From the NCBI GenBank assembly GCA_023231005.1, contig JALNWG010000004.1, positions 79,510 to 143,509 of the forward strand: a stretch of DNA of 64,000 nt, read 5' to 3'. Source of the DNA: Bacteroidales bacterium (GTDB lineage Bacteria > Bacteroidota > Bacteroidia > Bacteroidales > FEN-979). Of this stretch, positions 16,516 through 24,026 are shown one piece after another. A model generated the notes under the pieces. That model had not been told where the DNA came from, made no database searches, and was given only the letters and a program-made list of their open reading frames with translations. Position 1 is the stretch's first letter, and the number at the start of each line of letters is the position of its first letter. The translations under genes and the position numbers were made by a program.

Positions 16516-16809
16516 CTATCCTGTAAAGATCGAGTGAGGATTGATTTGTTTCTGACCGCCAATTGCTCTTAATACTTTCATAATCGTCTCAAACTGAGGT
16601 TTAGATCCATCCGACAAAGCTTTGTATAAACTTGGCCTGCTTAATCCAGTTTCTTGAGCAATTTTTGTCATACCAATTGATTTTGCAATATGTCCGATTG
16701 CTGTAATGACATCGGAATCATTTCCTTCTGCTAAAACAGCATTAAGATATTCCGCAATCATTTCGTTATTATCTAAATAATCTGCTATATCAAATTTTGA
16801 CGTTTCCAT
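16516..16809 (-). CDS. Addiction-module antidote protein (HigA/XRE-like antitoxin)
   Basis: A 97-residue antitoxin of the putative addiction-module antidote family: FDIADYLDNNEMIAEYLNAV, then GHIAKSIGMTKIAQETGLSR and SLYKALSDGSKPQFETIMKV, a Cro-like helix-turn-helix. These proteins neutralise RelE/Gp49-like toxins and repress their own operon. The gene overlaps the 3' end of the toxin frame by 20 bases, the usual toxin-first order of this family. Because the toxin frame carries a stop codon, the antitoxin now has no obvious partner here; it could still act as a repressor or neutralise toxins encoded elsewhere. Confidence 0.88.
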   Translation of the reverse strand: METSKFDIADYLDNNEMIAEYLNAVLAEGNDSDVITAIGHIAKSIGMTKIAQETGLSRPSLYKALSDGSKPQFETIMKVLRAIGGQKQINPHSIFTG

Positions 16810-17100
16810 TTCTTTGTTTCTTAAGTCGTTTCAAAACTTCTTTTGCCTTTTCAATGTCTCTCAGCTGGGTCGACTTATCTCCACCAATAAGTAGAATAAT
16901 GATTTTCCCGTCTGATTCTTTAAAATATACTCTGTATCCCTAAGCGTAGCCAATTTTTAGTTCCTGAATCCCATTGCCAACAGGTTCACAATCACCAAAG
17001 TGCTCATCGTTTTCAATCTTTTGAATACGAAACAATATTTTGGCTTTAGCTCTCAAATCTTTTAGCTTTCTCAGCCATTTGTCAAATATGAAATTACTCA
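16790..17100 (-). pseudogene. Inactivated RelE/Gp49-like toxin with in-frame TAG
   Basis: Reading the reverse strand gives FDKWLRKLKDLRAKAKILFR, then HFGDCEPVGNGIQELKIGYA, a TAG stop (16940-16942), and in the same frame GYRVYFKESDGKIIILLIGG followed by DKSTQLRDIEKAKEVLK. This matches RelE-type addiction toxins (usual centre: ELRI.YGPGYRVYF) across the stop. The N-terminal 8-10 residues are also not family-like, because a formylglycine-enzyme remnant on the other strand begins at about 17084. The toxin therefore has at least one clear lesion, the stop, and probably a second at its start. Expected family activity: ribosome-dependent mRNA cleavage. Confidence 0.8.
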
Positions 17101-17212
17101 AGCCGAATGGAAACAGATCATGGTCCGGGATACCAGCAACCGGTATTTTGAAAAGTGTGACAGTTGTCCGGTAGGATTCCGGCTTTGCAGATCTGCTTCT
17201 GAGAAAAATTAA
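17066..17212 (+). pseudogene. Internally deleted formylglycine-generating-enzyme (SUMF1) domain remnant
   Basis: The forward frame reads KYEITQAEWKQIM, then SNRYFEKCDSCPV, which is the opening of FGE-sulfatase/SUMF1 domains (KYEVTQAEW...CPVE.VSW). It passes straight into GFRLCRSASEKN and a TAA stop, which resembles the last residues of the same domain (IGFRLVRS). The roughly 150 residues normally in between are missing. No start codon or signal sequence is present. Such domains occur in oxidases that make formylglycine and in surface proteins with C-type-lectin fold. Confidence 0.55.
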
Positions 17213-17326
17213 ACAGAATCTTAATCCTGTCGATTTAATGGTTCACCGAGTAAAGATAGCGTTCAACGAAATATAACATTCTTGCTTGCGTAATTTCCCT
17301 ATATTTAATGTCTAATTTCCAATCCT

Positions 17327-19621
17327 ATGAAAATATTTATTCGTACCATGATTGTTGCACTATTTGCAATGATAACGATAGGAACAAAGGCCCAGACAGA
17401 AAAAATCAGAATCGTTGAAACGCAACCCGATCGTTCGGTTCGTGCAACCCCTTATTCCGAGACTTCCTTTGCCGGAAAACAACTGATCCGGGCTGCCGAC
17501 CCAACAATTGCAGCCATGGTTAGCGCTGTTAAGGTCGATACACTCAGAGCTACGCTGCGAGCGTTGCAGAATTGGGGATCACGGTTTTTAATGAACAATA
17601 ACAGAAAGGAGATTGCCTGTTCGCTGGCAAACAAATTCCTGTCATATGGATATACCGAAGTAAAACTTGACTCATTTCTCCTGATGATTAACGTAGGCGG
17701 TATTTTTGATAGCTCATGGCAATACAATGTGGTATGTACTTTGCCCGGATCTTCTGCTCCCGATGAGATTTATGTAGTAGGAGGGCACTGGGACTCATAC
17801 AGCACGACAGATCCCTTTAACGAAGCCCCCGGGGTGGACGACAATGGTACTGCGGTGGCTGCAACTTTGGAGATCGCCCGGGTTATGAAACAATTCAACT
17901 ATCAACCGGAAGCAACCATCCAATTTACTCTTTTTGCTGCTGAGGAACTTGGATTATTCGGATCGCGCTATTCCTCTGAAAAAGCCCGGATGGCAGGAGA
18001 AGATATCCGGTATATGCTTAATTTGGACATGATATCCAACAATCCGGATAACACTTCAGAAGTTAAATTATATCAGTATCTCAACTTCGAATGGGCCGGT
18101 TATTATGCAGCCGATGTTTTGGAGCGTTACACCACGCTCATCCCGGTATTTCCTGATGACAAACAGAACTCCGGATCCGATTCCTATCCTTTTTGGTTGC
18201 AAAATTTTCCCGTGGTCTATTTTGAAGAGTTCCATTTCAGCCCAAACTGGCACCGGCCTTCCGATACCCTGGGAAATTGCAATGTCCCCTATCTTGGCAA
18301 GATCACCGGAGGCGCTCTTGCAACCCTGGCCGAACTTCAGCGGCTTCCCTATACCCAGAATCTCTCCGCCAAATCCACTAAAGATGCCATTATTCTTTCC
18401 TGGAAGCCCACTCAGAACAAATTTGTAAAGGGAGTTTATGTATATCGCGCAGATAGTTCCGGAGGCCCTTATCAAAAGATTTCAACCACATTGGTTTCCG
18501 ATTCCATCTACCACGATCTGGGTCCCATACAAAACAAACAGTATTACTATGTTGTAGCAACAGTGAACGATTCCCTTCAGGAGGGCATGTTCTCAAATGA
18601 AGTGTTCGGGGCACGTTTTAATTTCTCAGATACCTTGCTTGTGCTGGCCAATGTGAAAGGCAATAAAACCACTCCCGATAGCGTATTCGCATTTTACCAG
18701 GCTGTTCTGGACACCATTCCATACCGGTGGTTTGATATTAATGCAGGGCAAAAGATAGATATGTCGATGGTTTCCCGTTATCGCTCCATCCTGTGGATGT
18801 CGAATTCCAATGAATTTGAGCCGATGAACGACAACATGTTCCAGTGTGTTACCAACTATATGGACAATGGAGGAAACATGCTCTTTGCTGGTTTTAACCC
18901 CGGCCGGTTCTGGCTAAACAGTAACATTATTTCCCCCCTGAAAGTACCAGAAACATCTATTTTCCATCAATTGTTTAAAGCCGACAGCATCGACCGTAAG
19001 GTTCAAAGTATGCTTTTCAGAGCCAATACGGTGGAACCCGGATACGACACGCTTCACATCGACACATTGAAATATATGGATAAAAACTACCCCGGCCAGA
19101 TTTACAATGTTGAAGTCTTTGCTGCGGCTCCCGGCGGCACCGTGATTTACCGGTTCGATTCCCATTTTGATCCGTCCAATGTACTGGGGAAAATGAAAAA
19201 CCGGCCGGTAGGTCTGGAATACATGGGCAACGACTTCAAGAGCATTCTGCTCAGCTTCCCGCTCTATTATCTCGACACTGCCGATGCCCATGATTTTCTT
19301 TACTATGTAATGAAAGAAAAATTCAATTATCCGCTTGGGATCGCGCATGAGATCTCCGCAGAACCGTTTGCCCTGAAGGTATTCCCAAATCCCTTAAAAG
19401 ATGTCTGCAATGTATCTTTCACCCTCGATCAACCCGGCAGTACAAAGATTTCTTTGATATCACAAATGGGGCAGAAAGTAGCCACGTGGCTTGACTGTAA
19501 ACTTGAAAAGGGTACTCATTTTTCCCAATTCACAACTGCTTCTCTAACCCCCGGGCTTTATCAGGTAGTTTTGCAACAAGGTGAAAGTACCGCTGTGAGA
19601 AAAATCATCCGGGTAAGATAA
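17327..19621 (+). CDS. Secreted M28 family aminopeptidase with T9SS sorting domain
   Basis: A 764-residue exported zinc peptidase. Signal peptide residues 1-22 end at KAQ. The M28 domain (about 70-345) shows all expected ligands: His154 and Asp156 in GGHWDSY, bridging Asp171 in GVDDNGT, catalytic Glu206 and Glu207 in AAEELG, Asp234 in LNLDM and His309 in WHRPSDT. A fibronectin-III-like segment follows (about 345-430). Next comes a region resembling a ThuA/GATase-like fold (NSNEFEPMNDNMFQCVTNYM). The T9SS type A domain starts LKVFPNPLKDVCNVSF. Likely function: extracellular release of N-terminal amino acids from peptides. It is the first core gene after the accessory island and stands alone. 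Confidence 0.93.
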   Translation: MKIFIRTMIVALFAMITIGTKAQTEKIRIVETQPDRSVRATPYSETSFAGKQLIRAADPTIAAMVSAVKVDTLRATLRALQNWGSRFLMNNNRKEIACSLANKFLSYGYTEVKLDSFLLMINVGGIFDSSWQYNVVCTLPGSSAPDEIYVVGGHWDSYSTTDPFNEAPGVDDNGTAVAATLEIARVMKQFNYQPEATIQFTLFAAEELGLFGSRYSSEKARMAGEDIRYMLNLDMISNNPDNTSEVKLYQYLNFEWAGYYAADVLERYTTLIPVFPDDKQNSGSDSYPFWLQNFPVVYFEEFHFSPNWHRPSDTLGNCNVPYLGKITGGALATLAELQRLPYTQNLSAKSTKDAIILSWKPTQNKFVKGVYVYRADSSGGPYQKISTTLVSDSIYHDLGPIQNKQYYYVVATVNDSLQEGMFSNEVFGARFNFSDTLLVLANVKGNKTTPDSVFAFYQAVLDTIPYRWFDINAGQKIDMSMVSRYRSILWMSNSNEFEPMNDNMFQCVTNYMDNGGNMLFAGFNPGRFWLNSNIISPLKVPETSIFHQLFKADSIDRKVQSMLFRANTVEPGYDTLHIDTLKYMDKNYPGQIYNVEVFAAAPGGTVIYRFDSHFDPSNVLGKMKNRPVGLEYMGNDFKSILLSFPLYYLDTADAHDFLYYVMKEKFNYPLGIAHEISAEPFALKVFPNPLKDVCNVSFTLDQPGSTKISLISQMGQKVATWLDCKLEKGTHFSQFTTASLTPGLYQVVLQQGESTAVRKIIRVR

Positions 19622-19703
19622 AATCCTTGAGTCAGCAATGGGTTACATTCTTCCAATATTAAGCCCCTTGTAAGATAGTTTTTACCTCAAAAAACAAGCG
19701 TTA

Positions 19704-19711
19704 TAATTTTG
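19704..19711 (+). promoter_or_regulatory. Possible -7 box for the metallo-hydrolase gene
   Basis: TAATTTTG fits TAnnTTTG 48 bases before the ATG. A second, weaker candidate GACCTTTG (19745-19752) lies just before the start codon. No clear -33 box for either. Confidence 0.3.
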
Positions 19712-19758
19712 TAAACTTAAGAAAAAAAGTAAATCGAATTTTCCCGACCTTTGCATTC

Positions 19759-20526
19759 ATGCCGCTTTATCTTACCTCTCTCAATTCAGGAAGCAATGGA
19801 AACTGTTATTACATCGGCAACGGGCCGGAGGCAGTACTCATCGATGCCGGTATTTCGTGCCGGGAAACGGAGCGGCGGATGATGAGGCTGGGGCTCCCGA
19901 TCCGGAATATCAAGGCAATATTCATCACCCATGAACATACCGATCACACCCGGGGCGTTGATGTACTTTCCCGGAAACACAATATTCCCGTTTACATTAC
20001 CGATGCCACTTATCGCTGCAGCCGGTTGAACTTAGAGAAATCACTACTGAGGACTTTTACAGCAAACATTCCTGTAACCCTCGGCGGACTTCGTATAAAT
20101 CCTTTCATCAAACGGCATGATGCTTCCGAGCCGCATAGTTTCACGGTAAGCTCGAACGGACTTACAGCCGGTGTTTTCACAGATATCGGGGTAGCTGGCG
20201 AACAGGTTGTTTACCATCTCAGCCAATGTAACGCTGCTTTTCTGGAAGCCAACTATGATGAAAAAATGTTAGAACGGGGGCGCTATCCTTTGTACCTGAA
20301 ACGGCGAATTCGGGGGGAGGAAGGACATTTATCGAACGACCAGGCGCTGGAACTCTTCACCACCCATTGCTTACCGGAGATGCAACTCCTGATTCTTTCT
20401 CATCTTTCGGCCGAAAACAATCATCCGGATCTGGTGAAGGAAATTTTCAGTAAACATGCCAATGGCACGAAAATAGTGGTTGCTTCCCGGTATGAGGAGT
20501 CGGAGATTTTTTGTATTGGGAAATAA
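19759..20526 (+). CDS. MBL-fold metallo-hydrolase (YycJ/WalJ-like)
   Basis: A 255-residue metallo-beta-lactamase-fold protein with MPLYLTSLNSGSNGNCYYIG at the start, IDAGISCRETERRM, and the metal motif THEHTDHTRGVD (HxHxDH). Additional ligands are likely His117 in KRHDASEPHSF, Asp137 in FTDIG and the late His in LILSHLSAENNH. The pattern is that of the YycJ/WalJ group, 5'-to-3' exonucleases or regulators of cell-wall homeostasis in Gram-positives; in Bacteroidota the function is not established. It is cytoplasmic (no signal). It stands between the M28 peptidase and the cold-shock gene, which is convergent. Confidence 0.9.
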   Translation: MPLYLTSLNSGSNGNCYYIGNGPEAVLIDAGISCRETERRMMRLGLPIRNIKAIFITHEHTDHTRGVDVLSRKHNIPVYITDATYRCSRLNLEKSLLRTFTANIPVTLGGLRINPFIKRHDASEPHSFTVSSNGLTAGVFTDIGVAGEQVVYHLSQCNAAFLEANYDEKMLERGRYPLYLKRRIRGEEGHLSNDQALELFTTHCLPEMQLLILSHLSAENNHPDLVKEIFSKHANGTKIVVASRYEESEIFCIGK

Positions 20527-20546
20527 ATAACCCCCAACGAATTAAT

Positions 20547-20999
20547 TTATGTTTTACATTTTTTTACGCGGACGGCGCTCAACCCTTTAAACCCGCGTTC
20601 AACTTCAAAAGTAACCTTATCGTTTTCCGTGATTTCTTCTGAAAGGTTGTTGACATGGACAAAATATTTTTCCTGAGAATCAATTTCCTTGATAAAGCCA
20701 AAGCCCTTTGAAGAATTGAAATAATCAACCCTTCCCGTTCGTATGGTTACTGCTTCCACGGCTTCCCTTTTGGGAACACCGATTTCTATGCTGCTGGCAT
20801 CAATCTTCGTGCGGTTTGCCGGGTCGGGAGGAGTATTGGTAATGCGCCCGTTTTCATCAACATAAGCAATCATGTTATCAAGTCCGCCACCAGGTGAGTT
20901 TGCCTTACGTTCGGCAAGTTTCTTTTGTTTGTCTACTCGTTTCTTTAATCTTTTTTTCTCTTTATCTTTCTTGTTATAGGTTTCTTGTGAACCCGACAT
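20547..20999 (-). CDS. Cold-shock-domain protein with basic N-terminal extension
   Basis: A 150-residue RNA/DNA-binding protein. The C-terminal 65 residues are a cold-shock domain with RNP1-like KGFGFIKE and RNP2-like KYFVHVNNL. The first 40 residues are extremely lysine-rich (KDKEKKRLKKRVDKQKKLAE) and probably disordered or coiled, a form usual in Bacteroidota. The linker includes IDASSIEIGVPKREA. Likely an RNA chaperone. It has a TACCTTTG -7 box upstream. It converges on the MBL-fold gene 21 bases away. Confidence 0.9.
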   Translation of the reverse strand: MSGSQETYNKKDKEKKRLKKRVDKQKKLAERKANSPGGGLDNMIAYVDENGRITNTPPDPANRTKIDASSIEIGVPKREAVEAVTIRTGRVDYFNSSKGFGFIKEIDSQEKYFVHVNNLSEEITENDKVTFEVERGFKGLSAVRVKKCKT

Positions 21000-21036
21000 G
21001 TGATATTTGGTTTAAATGAATGATATTTGTGTTCTG

Positions 21037-21044
21037 CAAAGGTA
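21037..21044 (-). promoter_or_regulatory. -7 box for the cold-shock-domain gene
   Basis: TACCTTTG on the reverse strand, about 38 bases before the ATG at 20999. CTTTT ends 19 bases further upstream as a partial -33 element. Confidence 0.5.
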
Positions 21045-21107
21045 AGATAATAAACCAGACCGGAAAAGATTACCAATCAGTAGAAAACCAGCAGATGCCG
21101 AAAAATA

Positions 21108-21683
21108 TTAAAGTCTTGCCTCCACTGCTTTCCAATCGACTAATTTCCAGAAGTCGGCAATGTAATTGGGCCGGAGATTCTGTTTGTCAAGATAGTAAGC
21201 ATGTTCCCAAACATCACAAGTGAGCAGCGGGGTGGCTCCATATTTTAACGGGTTGCCGGCATTGCTTTCCTGAACGATCTCTAATTTCCCATCGTTCTTT
21301 TTGATCAGCCATGCCCAGCCTGAACCAAACAGCGTGGCAGCAGCCGCAGTATATTTTTCCTTGAATTCTCCGAATGAACCAAAATTTTTGATGATGGCTT
21401 CAGCCAGTATGCCGATTGGTTCTCCACCGCCCTGTGGTTTCATACAGTTCCAGTAAAAAGTGTGATTCCATACCTGGGCCGCGTTGTTGAATATCCCGCC
21501 ACCGGCTTTGCGGATGACATCTTCCAGCGGGGAATTTTCAAATTCGGTGCCCACGATCAGTTTATTCAGGTTGTTAACATAAGCCTGGTGATGTTTTCCA
21601 TAATGAAACTCTATCGTTTTCTTTGAAATATATGGCTCCAATGCATCCTGTGCATACGGAAGTCCAGGAAGTTCATGTGTCAT
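21108..21683 (-). CDS. sodB: Superoxide dismutase (Fe or cambialistic)
   Basis: A 191-residue Fe/Mn-family superoxide dismutase, full length. Metal ligands are His27, His74, Asp157 and His161 (EFHYGKHH, VWNHTFYW, DVWEHAYYLD). Gln70 in FNNAAQVWNH, rather than a C-terminal-domain Gln, is the hallmark of the Fe type; some Bacteroidota enzymes of this type are active with either metal. No signal peptide, so cytoplasmic. It detoxifies superoxide during oxygen exposure. No clear TAnnTTTG box is found upstream. Confidence 0.97.
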   Translation of the reverse strand: MTHELPGLPYAQDALEPYISKKTIEFHYGKHHQAYVNNLNKLIVGTEFENSPLEDVIRKAGGGIFNNAAQVWNHTFYWNCMKPQGGGEPIGILAEAIIKNFGSFGEFKEKYTAAAATLFGSGWAWLIKKNDGKLEIVQESNAGNPLKYGATPLLTCDVWEHAYYLDKQNLRPNYIADFWKLVDWKAVEARL

Positions 21684-21733
21684 GTTACTTTGTTTTTTAG
21701 GTGAATACTAAATGGCGAATAAATATACAACTA

Positions 21734-23329
21734 TTAATTTGTTTTAAGCGTGTTAACAGCTTTATTGAATGTGGGATCAATCGTATTCAGAATGGGGAAA
21801 AACCCTTCATTGTCCAGTATATTTCTTCCGATATAGGCTTTCAGCATGGTCTTTATATAGTGATCCGACTTAGCCAGGTCTTTTCCGTTTCGTTTCACGC
21901 CTTTCTTTTCAGCATATTTGATAAAATCGGCATACATAACCGGAGTAATGACAAATCCCCGGTCAAAATGATCGATATCATGAAACCGTTGTAAACTCGT
22001 CCGGTTCCGGTCGGTATAATCAAAAGCATACTGAAACACCAGTCCTTTGTTGATGCACATGTTATAAAAGCGCAAGGTTGAATCTCGTTCCATCGGAATA
22101 TAAATATCGGGCATGATTCCGCCTCCGCCGTACACGGTTTTTCCACCTGGTGTTTTGTATTTGAGCGAGTCGGGAAATTTGATGGAATCGGGATGTTCCA
22201 TCTCGCCATCCATGAAACGGCGAATATAATCGTTGTTATAACTCTCCAATCCGTCTTTATACGACCGCTGGATACATCTTCCGGTAGGGGAATAATAACG
22301 CGCCACAGTAAGTCGCAAGCCGCTGCCATCCTTAAAGTCCAACTGATCCTGCACCAGACCTTTTCCAAAAGACCGGCGACCAAGAATCTGCCCCCGGTCA
22401 TTATCCTGAATGGCTCCTGCAACAATTTCCGAAGCCGAAGCAGTTCCTTCATCCACGAGGATCAACAATTCTCCTTTTTCAAACAATCCATCGGATGTAG
22501 CTTTATACACCTCCTTTTCGTGATGGCTCCCCTCGGTATACACCACCAGGGTTCCTTTGGGCAAGAATTCATCGGCAACAGAAATGGCAGCCTGCAGATA
22601 TCCTCCGCCATTGTCGCGGAGATCAAGAATGAGCTTTTTCATTCCATTCTTCAACAGGTTTTCTAAAGCATTGTGAACTTCGTTGGCTGTGGTGGCAGAG
22701 AAATTATTAAGACGGATGTACCCGATACCCGGCTTCACCATGTAAGCAATATCCATACTGTAAGTAGGGATCACATCGCGGGTGATGGTGAAATCAAGAA
22801 GATTGCCGGCCCCCCGGCGAAAGATGGCGACTTTTACCTGGGTTCCTTTTGGTCCTTTGAGCTTTCGCATCACATCGCGGGTTGCGATCTTAATCCCAGC
22901 CACATTTTTCCCATCGATCTTTACGATCCGGTCACCAGCCTTGATCCCCAACTTTTCAGAAGGGCCACCAGCAACCGGAATGACCACCATTACGGTATCG
23001 CTTTCGATGCGGAACTGTACCCCAATTCCCTCAAAACTTCCCAACAACGGATCGTTTGCCTCATGAAATTCGGCTGCTGTTATATATACCGAGTGAGGAT
23101 CCAGTTTTTCGAGCATTCCGGTAATGGCTTTTTCCTCTAAAGTATTATAGCTGATTGTGTCTACGTAATTCTTCTGTACAAACCGGATTACTTCACGCAG
23201 TTTGTCTTTTTTACCAGGATAAGGACCGCCACCATTTGTCCGCTGCCCGATGAGAATACCGAGCAGAATACCGCCAATCAACACGAGTGAGAAAGCAATG
23301 GGGAGATATACCGAATTTTTATTTTTCAT
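21734..23329 (-). CDS. S41 family C-terminal processing peptidase
   Basis: A 531-residue CtpA/Tsp-type serine protease. An N-terminal hydrophobic helix (residues 8-28) serves as signal anchor, so the enzyme acts in the periplasm. A PDZ domain follows (about 95-170; GIGVQFRIES, GDRIVKIDGK). The S41 domain contains LDLRDNGGGYL, the nucleophile Ser300 in GTASASEIVAG and the general base Lys323 in FGKGLVQ, the expected Ser-Lys dyad. The C-terminal 100 residues (DYTDRNRTSLQRFHDIDHFD) are the Bacteroidota extension. Likely role: processing or clearing of envelope proteins. Confidence 0.95.
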   Translation of the reverse strand: MKNKNSVYLPIAFSLVLIGGILLGILIGQRTNGGGPYPGKKDKLREVIRFVQKNYVDTISYNTLEEKAITGMLEKLDPHSVYITAAEFHEANDPLLGSFEGIGVQFRIESDTVMVVIPVAGGPSEKLGIKAGDRIVKIDGKNVAGIKIATRDVMRKLKGPKGTQVKVAIFRRGAGNLLDFTITRDVIPTYSMDIAYMVKPGIGYIRLNNFSATTANEVHNALENLLKNGMKKLILDLRDNGGGYLQAAISVADEFLPKGTLVVYTEGSHHEKEVYKATSDGLFEKGELLILVDEGTASASEIVAGAIQDNDRGQILGRRSFGKGLVQDQLDFKDGSGLRLTVARYYSPTGRCIQRSYKDGLESYNNDYIRRFMDGEMEHPDSIKFPDSLKYKTPGGKTVYGGGGIMPDIYIPMERDSTLRFYNMCINKGLVFQYAFDYTDRNRTSLQRFHDIDHFDRGFVITPVMYADFIKYAEKKGVKRNGKDLAKSDHYIKTMLKAYIGRNILDNEGFFPILNTIDPTFNKAVNTLKTN

Positions 23330-23358
23330 ACGATAAGCATTAAATCATCACGATAACG

Positions 23359-23366
23359 CAAAGTTA
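23359..23366 (-). promoter_or_regulatory. -7 box for the S41 peptidase gene
   Basis: TAACTTTG on the reverse strand, 30 bases before the ATG. The expected -33 position falls inside the transplanted sorting-domain fragment (23382-23424) and has no good TTTG there. Confidence 0.45.
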
Positions 23367-23381
23367 CATGAAATTTGTATG

Positions 23382-23424
23382 CCAATCGCACTACATACAT
23401 TCCCCTGCCCCAGCCGGAGACATC
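23382..23424 (-). repeat. 43-base T9SS sorting-domain fragment, identical to two downstream genes
   Basis: These 43 bases are identical to 27984-28026 and to 29685-29727, where they encode DVSGWGRGMYVVRL near the end of T9SS sorting domains. Here the frame is cut on both sides and no host gene remains. It is a direct sign of past recombination between cargo genes. Confidence 0.9.
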
Positions 23425-23922
23425 AGGTATTATTCGGCATTGCAGATACACAGTCTGATCACACAACCGTCGCTGAAAGAGCAAATCGTTGTTTCAAAGC
23501 AAATCACACCCTCATCAACTACGATCAGGAAAGTCACATTCTAATTTATTTATCACAATGAGGATCATTTTTTTGGCACCCGGTTCAAATCGCAAGCTGT
23601 CATAAAGCGCCTTGGTTTTCTTCTGGACCCCGGATTGCCAGCGTCGGGTAAAATGAGAAGCACATACCAAGATTCGCATAAACGTACTTTTTTATGTCTT
23701 CGTAATTCTTCGTTTTTTGTGGCATCAATTTACTTCAGGAAATGGTATCAGTTCGGGACGGAAAGATGACATTGTTTCGCTGCAAAAGGTCCAGGAGGGG
23801 CAGTTGTGCACCTGGGTCACCGGCCTGTCACCGCGCGGTAAGGATGGCGTTGGGAAAATCCGGCTAATTTGCAAAAACACCAAACCATAAACCGATTACA
23901 TAGTGGGAATAAATCAGATTTA

Positions 23923-23954
23923 TTTGATTATTTCATAGAATATAATTATTTTTG
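23923..23954 (+). promoter_or_regulatory. Promoter of the AAA/DUF4143 gene
   Basis: TTTG (23923-23926), exactly 20 bases, TATTTTTG (23947-23954): full match to the Bacteroidota consensus, leaving a leader of roughly 65 bases. Confidence 0.65.
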
Positions 23955-24026
23955 ACCTCGTTTGATCGAAAGCATGAATTTCATGGAATGTGGCAAACCC
24001 GCATAAAATCTAAATCGTAAAATCAG

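Larger units (their letters stand above)
23330..24026. other. 697-base gap: T9SS sorting-domain fragment, unassigned frames, promoter
   Basis: No intact gene is seen. At 23382-23424 is a fragment of a T9SS sorting-domain gene. On the reverse strand a 54-codon frame (23515-23679) contains QKKTKALYDSLRFEPGAKKM, and on the forward strand a frame ending at 23890 contains LQKVQEGQLCTWVTGLSPRG; both are protein-like but unrecognised, probably remnants. Promoters for the flanking genes lie at each end. Confidence 0.5.

Noticed and set aside
16371..16562. Reverse-strand frame encoding an 11-residue peptide repeat
   Set aside because: The repeat arises from translating the 11-bp minisatellite; the frame has no signal or domain and overlaps the antitoxin gene end.
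23379..23561. 60-codon forward frame
   Set aside because: It begins in the antisense of the sorting-domain fragment and has no protein-like continuation.
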